The translations under genes and the position numbers were made by a program. Positions 7,252-12,268 of a DNA stretch of 12,268 nucleotides are shown here, in pieces (the first letter of the stretch is position 1; the number at the start of each line of letters is the position of its first letter). The DNA is from RUG13409 sp045616985. Its GTDB lineage: Bacteria; Bacillota; Clostridia; Peptostreptococcales; Anaerovoracaceae. The notes below the pieces were generated by a model. That model was not told the origin of the DNA and did not search any database. It worked only from the letters and a program-made list of their open reading frames with translations. The stretch spans positions 1-12,268 of the forward strand of contig JAZLHU010000026.1 in assembly GCA_045616985.1 (NCBI GenBank), read 5' to 3'.

Positions 7252-7289
7252 AAAAAATAAAAACGGTCCTGTCCGAAAACAGAACCGTT
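7252..7289 (-). terminator. Attenuator terminator before the ABC transporter operon
   Basis: On the minus strand AACGGTTCTGT (7289-7279) pairs with ACAGGACCGTT (7272-7262), ten Watson-Crick pairs and one wobble, across the 6-nt loop TTTCGG. A T-rich tail with runs of T broken by one A (7261-7252) follows. It sits only about 20 bp before the lipoprotein ATG, after the leader peptide, so it must control entry into the operon rather than end an upstream gene. Confidence 0.85.
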
Positions 7290-7396
7290 ATCTTAAACTG
7301 AAAAATTAACTCTGCTTACCGAACAATCTTATTAACGCCAAGACTCGCTATAGATATATCCATAGCGATAAGAATAAGCATAATAAAGATTGTCGG
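7280..7396 (-). promoter_or_regulatory. Pause hairpin and antiterminator of the tyrosine attenuator
   Basis: The 5' arm at 7396-7381 (CCGACAATCTTTATTA) pairs with 7334-7319 (TAATAAGATTGTTCGG) as about 15 bp with one bulge on each side. It encloses an inner hairpin of TCGCTAT (7368-7362) and ATAGCGA (7351-7345). Together they span the tyrosine codons, acting as the 1:2 structure. Downstream, CAGAGTTA (7314-7307) can pair with TAAC and TCTG inside 7290-7280, leaving a 3-nt bulge. This would occupy the first arm of the terminator, so it is a candidate 2:3 antiterminator. Pairings were found by eye. Confidence 0.6.
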
Positions 7397-7412
7397 ATGT
7401 TTGCTTCCTCAT
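7332..7412 (-). CDS. Tyrosine-rich leader peptide (26 aa)
   Basis: A short frame from ATG 7412 to TAA 7332 encodes 26 residues, with the core LYYAYSYRYGYIYS at 9-22. Seven of residues 10-21 are tyrosine, all TAT codons, and one tryptophan is at 25. This density is what is seen in leader peptides of amino-acid operons such as trpL, hisL and pheL, where ribosome stalling at scarce-aminoacyl-tRNA codons selects the antiterminator. The stop codon falls at the start of the 3' arm of the pause hairpin, the expected geometry. A consensus promoter ends only seven bases before the ATG and there is no ribosome site, so the mRNA probably starts at or one base before the AUG. The peptide itself likely has no function once released. 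Confidence 0.8.
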   Translation of the reverse strand: MRKQTSDNLYYAYSYRYGYIYSESWR

Positions 7413-7419
7413 ACCAAAT

Positions 7420-7447
7420 ATTTTACACTCAAATCGGACATTGTCAA
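7420..7447 (-). promoter_or_regulatory. Consensus promoter of the tyrosine-leader ABC operon
   Basis: Minus-strand TTGACA (7447-7442) is a perfect -35, followed after a 16-bp spacer by TAAAAT (7425-7420), five of six matches to TATAAT. The expected RNA start is near 7413, one base before the leader-peptide ATG. The promoter lies between the serine dehydratase stop and the leader, making the operon an independent unit. Confidence 0.8.
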
Positions 7448-7453
7448 TCAAAA

Positions 7454-7471
7454 TCTTTTTCGCAATGCGAA
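7454..7471 (-). terminator. Weak hairpin after the serine dehydratase gene
   Basis: TTCGC-ATT-GCGAA (7471-7459 on the minus strand) follows the stop codon. The next bases are mainly A, with only a short later T run, so termination is uncertain. Confidence 0.25.
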
Positions 7472-7481
7472 TGTAATATTT

Positions 7482-8699
7482 CTAAAGTGAATCCTTGTGT
7501 GCGGAATAATATTTTGCAAGACCAAGCTCTGCAGTTTCCCGATATCCGCAGTTTAGATCCTTTCCTGTTTCGTACATGGTTTTTACCACCGTATCAAAGG
7601 ACACCTTGCTTGTTTCCGTAAGGAAGTTTGCAAGCGACATTGCATTGATTGCTCTCATGGCTGCAACTGCATTTCTTTCAATGCACGGGATCTGCACAAG
7701 CCCGTTTATAGGGTCGCAGGTAAGTCCGAGCATATGCTCCATTGATATTTCTGCGGCACACTCTATCTGTTCCAGGCTCTTTCCCCTTACCTCGCAAAGC
7801 GCTGCGGCAGCCATGCAGCATGCAGTTCCGATCTCTGCCTGGCATCCGCATTCGGCACCGGAAATCGACGCATTGGTTTTAATGATATTACCTATTATTC
7901 CGGCCGTTAAAAGACCCTTGCAAATTACCTTGTCCGGGAGAGCGTATTTTTGCTGAACATAATACAAAACCGCCGGAACTATTCCGCAGCTTCCGCAGGT
8001 AGGAGCGGTAACAACAACACCTGCACCTGCATTCTCTTCTGCTACGGCAAAAGCATACGAACATACCGTTCTGTTTTCTCTGGTATTCGGATCTTCATCA
8101 GGATCGTACTGATTAAACAGAATGCTTGCCTTTCTCTGAACGCCGAGTCCGCCCGCCAAAACGCCCTCTGTTTTCAAACCGGTTTCAACGGCATGCTTCA
8201 TGGCATTCCAGATCTCTTCAATATAGCTTTGGATTTGTTTGCCCTCCATCTCCTCCGCATACTGCCAAAGGCGAATATCCCTTGATTTGCAGTAGTCTTT
8301 GATTTCGGCAAAGCTGTTGTGAGGATATACATCCTCCGGTTCTTTGTATTCTATTCCCGCAAATCTGATTGCTCCTCCGCCTATGCTGTACACGCGGTTT
8401 TGACCGATCTCCCTGCCCTCTTTATAGGCATACAAATCCAGGGCGCATGGATGCTCAAGACCTTCGCACGCGGCAGTATTAAAAATCACTTCGCAGGGAA
8501 CAGGAGCAAACGCTTCCTTGATAACCTTATCAGTAAGATGTCCTTTTCCTGTTTTTGCAAGGGATTCGTAAAGCACGGCCTTAAAGCAGTCAGCCTCAGA
8601 AAAATCACTTTTGAATATGGCCGCAGCCCTTGACGGACCTATGGAATGGGAACTGGACGGACCTCTTCCTATTCTGTAGAGATGTGTTAAGCTCTTCAT
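7482..8699 (-). CDS. L-serine ammonia-lyase (iron-sulfur L-serine dehydratase), single chain
   Basis: Converts L-serine to pyruvate and ammonia with an oxygen-sensitive [4Fe-4S] cluster; cytosolic. The 405 residues join the beta and alpha domains that are separate (sdaAB/sdaAA) in Bacillus. They are somewhat shorter than the roughly 455 of the E. coli enzymes. The beta domain starts with the family signature GPSSSHSIGPSRAA (13-26). In the alpha domain APTCGSCG (232-239) is conserved. Three cysteines keep the spacing of the known cluster ligands in the Legionella enzyme (343, 385, 396): Cys286 in GCQAE, Cys328 in LTCDP and Cys339 in IPCIERN, all offset by 57. A probable promoter lies upstream and TAGG is a modest ribosome site. 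It would feed pyruvate and ammonia metabolism in an amino-acid fermenter. Confidence 0.93.
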   Translation of the reverse strand: MKSLTHLYRIGRGPSSSHSIGPSRAAAIFKSDFSEADCFKAVLYESLAKTGKGHLTDKVIKEAFAPVPCEVIFNTAACEGLEHPCALDLYAYKEGREIGQNRVYSIGGGAIRFAGIEYKEPEDVYPHNSFAEIKDYCKSRDIRLWQYAEEMEGKQIQSYIEEIWNAMKHAVETGLKTEGVLAGGLGVQRKASILFNQYDPDEDPNTRENRTVCSYAFAVAEENAGAGVVVTAPTCGSCGIVPAVLYYVQQKYALPDKVICKGLLTAGIIGNIIKTNASISGAECGCQAEIGTACCMAAAALCEVRGKSLEQIECAAEISMEHMLGLTCDPINGLVQIPCIERNAVAAMRAINAMSLANFLTETSKVSFDTVVKTMYETGKDLNCGYRETAELGLAKYYSAHKDSL

Positions 8700-8718
8700 A
8701 AATTTTACCTATGTGCAG

Positions 8719-8746
8719 ATCTTATGGTTCTGCTTCTTAATGACAA
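8719..8746 (-). promoter_or_regulatory. Probable promoter of the serine dehydratase gene
   Basis: Minus-strand TTGTCA (8746-8741) and TAAGAT (8724-8719) are separated by 16 bp in the 62-bp gap after malQ. The expected RNA start near 8712 leaves a leader of about 13 nt containing TAGG. The -10 overlaps an imperfect inverted repeat (GCAGA and TCTGC) of unknown meaning. Confidence 0.4.
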
Positions 8747-8761
8747 GCATGATATCAGCTT

Positions 8762-10234
8762 TTATCGTGAATATCTTTTTGTTATTTCGTTTACTTTTTC
8801 TGCAAGAGCAGATGTGAGCTGATCTTTGGTAAGACGCCACTTCCAGTTTCCGAGGAGCGTTCCCGGAATATTTGTGCGGGATTTTGAATCAAGCTCCAGA
8901 TAATCCTGCATCTGCGCCATAAATAAATCTGCAGCAGAACTCATTCCGCCCCTTATTATGCCCCAGACATATCCTTCATCCTTTGTAAGGCCAAGATATT
9001 TTTGCGCAAAGGCAAGCTCTTCTTTATCTGCCTCTTCTATCCAGCCGGCAAGAGTGTCGTTATCGTGCGTACCCGTATAACAAATGCAGTTATGCTCGCA
9101 GCAATGCGGAAGATAGGAGCTTGATTCTTTTGGATTGAACGCAAACTGAAGAACTTTCATTCCGGCAAGACCGCTGTCCCTTAAAAGCTGCTCAACGGAA
9201 TCGGATAAAAGACCGAGGTCTTCCGCTATAAATCTTTCGCGACCGAACCAATTAAGTATCACATTTACAAAATCAAGACCGGGACCTTTTTCCCAGTGAC
9301 CCTTCTTTGCCGTTTTTTCTCCGAAGGGAATAGACCAGTAGCTGTCAAATCCTCTGAAGTGATCTATGCGAACAATGTCACAAAAACGAAGGGTTCCGTC
9401 CATTCTTCTTATCCACCAGCCGTAGCCGTCGGATTTCATCTTTTCCCAATCATAAAGAGGATTGCCCCAGTTTTGACCGTCCTCGTTGAAATAATCAGGC
9501 GGTACGCCTGCAACGGCTTTGGGATCCTTTTTTTCATCCAAAAGGAAGAACTGCGGTTCTGCCCAGACATCGGATGAATCGATGGGAACATAAACGGGAA
9601 TATCTCCCAGTATTTTTATTCCCTTTTCATTTGCGTATTTTTTTACGGCATTCCACTGCTCAAAGAATTTATATTGCAGAAAACAGCAGAAGCGTATATC
9701 GTCCGAAAGCATTTCAGTATACCTTGCAACGGCAATAGGGTCTCGAAGCTTTAAGGCTTCATCCGGCCAATCCAGCCATGACTTTCCGCCGAAATGTTGT
9801 TTTGCAGCCTCGTAAAGCGCATAGCTTATGATCCAGCGCTTTTCCTGCTGCATAAAGCTATCAAGGGCGGAATCATTTTTGCCGCGATTGTATGCAAGCC
9901 TTAAGCAAGCAAGGCGGTTTTCCTTAAGCTTTACATAGTTTGCCGCAGATGGATCTGTTCCGAAATCAAAGCTGTCAATTTCTGCTTGCGCAAGCAATCC
10001 CTCCCGCTTCAACAGATCCAGGTCAATAAAATAAGGATTACCCGCAAAAGAGCATGCGCTCTGGTATGGTGAATCCCCGTAGTTTGTAGGCCCAATGGGA
10101 AGTATCTGCCAGATACTCTGACCTGCAGCACTGAGCCAATCTATAAAATTGTATGCAGCATCTCCCAGGCTTCCGCATCCGTAGTCTGACGGAAGAGAAT
10201 AGACCGGAAGTATGATTCCGCTTTGTCTTTTCAT
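8762..10234 (-). CDS. malQ: 4-alpha-glucanotransferase (amylomaltase, GH77)
   Basis: Transfers alpha-1,4-glucan segments between malto-oligosaccharides, releasing glucose, in cytosolic maltodextrin or glycogen metabolism. It has 490 residues, normal for the short bacterial type. GH77 landmarks are all present: the N-terminal GIILPVYSLPS and SPYQSACSFAGNPYFIDL (55-72), the 250s loop GVPPDYFNEDGQNWGNPLYDW (243-263), nucleophile Asp291 in RIDHFRG, acid/base Glu338 in AEDLG, and Asp391 in THDND. The ribosome site GGAG stands a few bases before the ATG. No other sugar gene is adjacent. A structured RNA with a terminator lies immediately upstream, so malQ either has read-through expression from that promoter or is controlled by it. 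Confidence 0.96.
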   Translation of the reverse strand: MKRQSGIILPVYSLPSDYGCGSLGDAAYNFIDWLSAAGQSIWQILPIGPTNYGDSPYQSACSFAGNPYFIDLDLLKREGLLAQAEIDSFDFGTDPSAANYVKLKENRLACLRLAYNRGKNDSALDSFMQQEKRWIISYALYEAAKQHFGGKSWLDWPDEALKLRDPIAVARYTEMLSDDIRFCCFLQYKFFEQWNAVKKYANEKGIKILGDIPVYVPIDSSDVWAEPQFFLLDEKKDPKAVAGVPPDYFNEDGQNWGNPLYDWEKMKSDGYGWWIRRMDGTLRFCDIVRIDHFRGFDSYWSIPFGEKTAKKGHWEKGPGLDFVNVILNWFGRERFIAEDLGLLSDSVEQLLRDSGLAGMKVLQFAFNPKESSSYLPHCCEHNCICYTGTHDNDTLAGWIEEADKEELAFAQKYLGLTKDEGYVWGIIRGGMSSAADLFMAQMQDYLELDSKSRTNIPGTLLGNWKWRLTKDQLTSALAEKVNEITKRYSR

Positions 10235-10246
10235 TTTGTCTCCACT

Positions 10247-10410
10247 AAAAAACCGAAGAGCAGCTATTGCCTTTTCCCGTCTGTGACAGGTGGGTTTCCT
10301 GCTTTCATGCTTCTGTCTTCCGCTGATACGAGGCGGCCTGACATAATGGATGAATAGACGTCCGGAATCCCGTATAGCAAGTGTAGGAAAATTAATTACT
10401 GCCCCTCGGC
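10247..10410 (-). ncRNA. Structured RNA of about 164 nt with paired ends; candidate 6S RNA or malQ leader
   Basis: Starting at the predicted RNA start (10410), the first 13 nt GCCGAGGGGCAGT pair completely, with four wobble pairs, with 10264-10252 (GCTGCTCTTCGGT). Six U follow directly (to 10247). The two ends of the RNA are therefore flush and the closing helix doubles as terminator stem. Inside this come a 6-by-7 internal loop and a second helix, TTTTCC (10391-10386) with GGAAAA (10277-10272). Then there is a hairpin on the 3' side (CAGG/CCTG, 10301-10287) and an upper hairpin CCGC/GCGG (10336-10320). A rod with paired ends, an open middle and a small 3'-side hairpin is the layout of 6S RNA, which binds RNA polymerase. 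The sequence itself is not decisive; a cis-acting malQ leader remains possible. Confidence 0.5.
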
Positions 10411-10416
10411 AGTTAT

Positions 10417-10425
10417 ATTATACCA
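10417..10425 (-). promoter_or_regulatory. Extended -10 promoter of the structured RNA
   Basis: Minus-strand TGG-TATAAT is a perfect -10 (10422-10417) with the TGn extension. The position seven bases downstream (10410) is exactly the G that begins the paired 5' end of the RNA. No clear -35 is seen; that region is the A-rich coding end of menG. Confidence 0.7.
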
Positions 10426-10434
10426 CGATTTGCC

Positions 10435-11112
10435 TTAGGTTTTCTTTTTTTGTGCATATAAAAGACAGCAGGCTCCGAAAAGATATTCTTCAATCTGTTT
10501 CAGATCAAGATCTATGCTTTTCATAAGCCCTGCAAGACCTTCGGGCGAAATAAAGTCCTCCGTCGAGCGGTTGAGCCACCTGTACTCTTCGGTATATTTT
10601 TGCTTTCCGCAAATCAGCGGAACTATCGTTTTAAAGTAAAATTTGTAGAATGGGAATATGAATCCCTTTTTCGGCTCAAAAGAGTCAAGTACAAAAATGA
10701 AGCCACCCGGCCTTACGACCCGTTTCATTTCAAGCAAAACGGTCTTGAAATCGGCTGTATTTCGAAGCCCGAAGGAAATGGTACAGGCATCAAAAGAATC
10801 GTCTGCAAACGGAAGCTTCATGGCAGAGCCGGAAATCCAGGTAAGCTCCGGCGATCTTTGCCTGGCTATATCCAGCATGGCGGGCGAAAAATCGAGTCCG
10901 GTCGTTTTGAGTTTTTTTGAAAGGGCAATTGCAATATCTCCCGTGCCGCAGCAAACATCCAGGGCCGAGCCTGAGGGCACAAATTTTTCCACGGCATCGG
11001 TAAGATGCTTTTTCCAATCTCTTTGCATTCCAAATGACATACGGTCATTTGCGGAATCGTAATTTTTTGCAATTCTTTGAAAAATGTTATAGACCTTTTC
11101 TTCCTTGTTCAT
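10435..11112 (-). CDS. menG: Demethylmenaquinone methyltransferase (UbiE/MenG family)
   Basis: SAM-dependent C-methylation of demethylmenaquinone, the final step of menaquinone synthesis, at the membrane surface. The 225 residues show the class I methyltransferase motif LDVCCGTGDIA (51-61), GLDFSPAML (72-80), the UbiE signature ISFGLRN (112-118) and RVVRPGG (131-137), then YRWLNRS. Its ATG overlaps the menA stop by four bases (ATGA), so the two are translationally coupled. A role in menaquinone rather than ubiquinone is expected from the menA partner and the likely Gram-positive host. Confidence 0.93.
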   Translation of the reverse strand: MNKEEKVYNIFQRIAKNYDSANDRMSFGMQRDWKKHLTDAVEKFVPSGSALDVCCGTGDIAIALSKKLKTTGLDFSPAMLDIARQRSPELTWISGSAMKLPFADDSFDACTISFGLRNTADFKTVLLEMKRVVRPGGFIFVLDSFEPKKGFIFPFYKFYFKTIVPLICGKQKYTEEYRWLNRSTEDFISPEGLAGLMKSIDLDLKQIEEYLFGACCLLYAQKKKT

Positions 11113-12065
11113 TTTGCCATTGCAATAAGCGCATCAAAAAATACTATAAAGGTATAGAGCCCGTTGCCGAAGATATTGGCGGCAATAATCCCTTTCATCT
11201 GGTTTATTCTGTTATCCGGAGTAAGGGGCGAGGTTCGGAGGAATCTGAACTTTTTTCTTGCGGGAAATACTTCAAAAACAAATAAAAGTATAATGCTCTC
11301 CACGTTGCTGTACGACAGGATACCTATCACCAATATCCATGCAAACCACAGCGTTGAAAGCGCCCTGTATATTTTCACTGATTTTTCCCTGCCTGAAAGA
11401 TTCGGAAAGGTTTTGCGTCCTGCCTCAATATCCCTTTCTATATCGCAGATATTGTTGGTCATCATAATAAGGGCAATACCGATAACAAAAGGAATGGATT
11501 GCAAAAATACTATCAGATAGGAGCCCGGCATAGCGATATGGCTCGTTCCAAGCGCAATTGATACGATTGCAAGCGGGATAAAGGCACCCATAACAACGCC
11601 CGAGATAAGCTCAGCAAAAGGGAAATACGAAATAGGATGCTTTCCCCCTGAATAAAATACAACGCAAAGTCCGCCGATTATTCCAAGAGCATACGGTACA
11701 GGGCCGCAGCCGAAAGCACAGATTATGCCAAGCACGGCTGCGGCAGCCAAAAAGCCAAGCCCCAGAAGCAGTGCATGCTGCGGGTTTATATTGTTGTACA
11801 AAAGAACAGCATCGGATACCTCAATATTATCTGCTTTTTGATCCGTGCCCTTTACATAGTCAAAATAATCATTGAGTGTATTAACTGCCGATTGCATCAG
11901 GATACAAACCGGAATCAAGGCGGCGGACTTAAACAGCCCGAGACCAAGATTATATCTGAAGCAGAAAAGCACACCGAAAACGGATGGGATGACAGAAGCA
12001 GCCCAGGTCGGCGGATTGGCAAGATCAATTGCCATTTTTAAAGTTAATTTTTCATAATTATTCAT
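11109..12065 (-). CDS. menA: 1,4-dihydroxy-2-naphthoate polyprenyltransferase
   Basis: Attaches the polyprenyl tail to dihydroxynaphthoate, giving demethylmenaquinone for MenG. It is a 318-residue integral membrane protein of the UbiA superfamily with about eight or nine membrane segments. The two Asp-rich prenyl-diphosphate/Mg sites are visible: NTLNDYFDYVKGTD (62-75) and TNNICDIERDIEAGRKT (203-219). YSGGKHPISY in the middle is also MenA-like. The ATG at 12065 has no ribosome site and lies nine bases after an extended -10 box. A second ATG at codon 11 also lacks one. No other men genes are in the window, so the source of the naphthoate is unknown. Confidence 0.9.
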   Translation of the reverse strand: MNNYEKLTLKMAIDLANPPTWAASVIPSVFGVLFCFRYNLGLGLFKSAALIPVCILMQSAVNTLNDYFDYVKGTDQKADNIEVSDAVLLYNNINPQHALLLGLGFLAAAAVLGIICAFGCGPVPYALGIIGGLCVVFYSGGKHPISYFPFAELISGVVMGAFIPLAIVSIALGTSHIAMPGSYLIVFLQSIPFVIGIALIMMTNNICDIERDIEAGRKTFPNLSGREKSVKIYRALSTLWFAWILVIGILSYSNVESIILLFVFEVFPARKKFRFLRTSPLTPDNRINQMKGIIAANIFGNGLYTFIVFFDALIAMAK

Positions 12066-12074
12066 ATCGATTCA

Positions 12075-12083
12075 ATTTTATCA
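12075..12083 (-). promoter_or_regulatory. Extended -10 promoter of menA-menG
   Basis: Minus-strand TGA-TAAAAT (12083-12075) ends nine bases before the menA ATG; the predicted RNA start near 12068 leaves about 3 nt of leader. No -35 match is evident. The promoter begins one base after the T-tract of the upstream gene's terminator. Confidence 0.55.
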
Positions 12084-12084
12084 C

Positions 12085-12119
12085 AAAAAAATTGCACATT
12101 CCACCCGGGTGCAATGTGC
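12085..12119 (-). terminator. Intrinsic terminator of the upstream minus-strand gene
   Basis: On the minus strand GCACATT (12119-12113) pairs with AATGTGC (12100-12094). One C/G-free mismatch separates it from the inner palindrome CACCCGGGTG (12111-12102). AA and seven T (12091-12085) follow. It stands about 54 bp after the stop codon of the gene entering from the right edge. Confidence 0.8.
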
Positions 12120-12172
12120 GACGGTGCCAAGTTGTTGTGGAGTTTTTGGTTGACTCCCTCAAAATGACAATT

Positions 12173-12268
12173 TTAACTCAGCAGTCTTCCGCGGCCTCCG
12201 TTTTCTGTTCTGTAATACGATGTTCCGGCTGTTGCATTGGTCGATTCAATATCAAACATACTCCAATC
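12173..12268 (-). CDS. C-terminal fragment of an unidentified protein (cut by window edge)
   Basis: The minus-strand frame is open from the window edge to a TAA at 12175-12173, giving 31 residues that include FDIESTNATAGTSYYRT and end GGRGRLLS. I do not recognise the family. A proper intrinsic terminator downstream supports a real gene end. An internal ATG (fourth codon) could in principle start a tiny peptide, but a truncated larger gene is more likely. Nothing about function can be read. Confidence 0.55.
   Translation of the reverse strand, partial: DWSMFDIESTNATAGTSYYRTENGGRGRLLS

Noticed and set aside
7316..7381. A second small frame in the leader, 21 residues, hydrophobic (starts MLILIAMDISI), overlapping the Tyr-rich frame
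   Set aside because: It has no promoter or ribosome site of its own and its start lies inside the Tyr-rich frame. Alternating TAT codons read in another frame give hydrophobic codons automatically.
7235..7481. T-box riboswitch before the TrpX-like operon
   Set aside because: T-boxes are common before such transporters, but no AGGGTGGNACCGCG-type sequence or specifier-stem layout is present, and the leader is too short.
10247..10410. Cobalamin riboswitch or signal recognition particle RNA in the malQ upstream RNA
   Set aside because: A stretch like AAAGCAGGAAACC faintly recalls the B12 box, and GTCAGG...GGAAG recalls SRP helix 8. The other conserved parts (B12 core, GGAA tetraloop) are missing.
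1..12268. tRNA or rRNA genes, CRISPR arrays, phage or toxin-antitoxin modules
   Set aside because: I looked for these by eye and saw no repeat-spacer pattern, tRNA-like cloverleaf or recognisable protein of those kinds.

Overview
The window looks like chromosomal DNA of a low-to-moderate GC Gram-positive anaerobe, most likely a Clostridia-class Firmicute. The reasons are the PfoR-type EIIC permease, a TrpX-type (ABC_sub_bind) lipoprotein transporter, a one-chain iron-sulfur L-serine dehydratase, and AGGAG-type ribosome sites in front of several genes. The class assignment is inference; no rRNA gene or other strong taxonomic marker is present. Nearly all genes are on the minus strand. The exceptions are the 3' end of an IS110-family transposase at the left edge and nadK.

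Left part (1-3618): an IS110 transposase tail and about 150 bp of hairpin-rich non-coding DNA, then an NAD cluster. A minus-strand operon encodes a PfoR/EIIC_2-type permease, ammonia-dependent NAD synthetase (nadE) and a NadR/NadM-type NMN adenylyltransferase, with coding regions that overlap or abut. NAD kinase (nadK) is transcribed divergently from the same 127-bp gap. These enzymes make NAD(P) from mononucleotide precursors. The permease is an unexplained partner.

Middle (3625-7447): an ABC transporter operon (lipoprotein, permease, ATPase) followed by a homocysteine-methyltransferase-domain gene. Its leader holds the most striking element of the window. A consensus promoter reads straight into a 26-codon open reading frame carrying seven tyrosine codons within twelve residues. 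That is followed by a pause hairpin, a possible antiterminator and a strong intrinsic terminator. This is the layout of ribosome-mediated attenuation and points to tyrosine as the regulating, and probably transported, amino acid.

Right part (7482-12268): L-serine dehydratase, 4-alpha-glucanotransferase (malQ), a probable independent structured RNA of about 164 nt with an extended -10 promoter and flush-paired ends (6S-like in layout), then the menaquinone genes menG and menA with overlapping stop and start codons. The window ends in the C-terminus of an unidentified minus-strand gene with its own terminator.

Three starts (leader peptide, nadK, menA) have a good -10 box only 7-9 nt upstream of the ATG and no ribosome binding site. 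This suggests leaderless or near-leaderless mRNAs.
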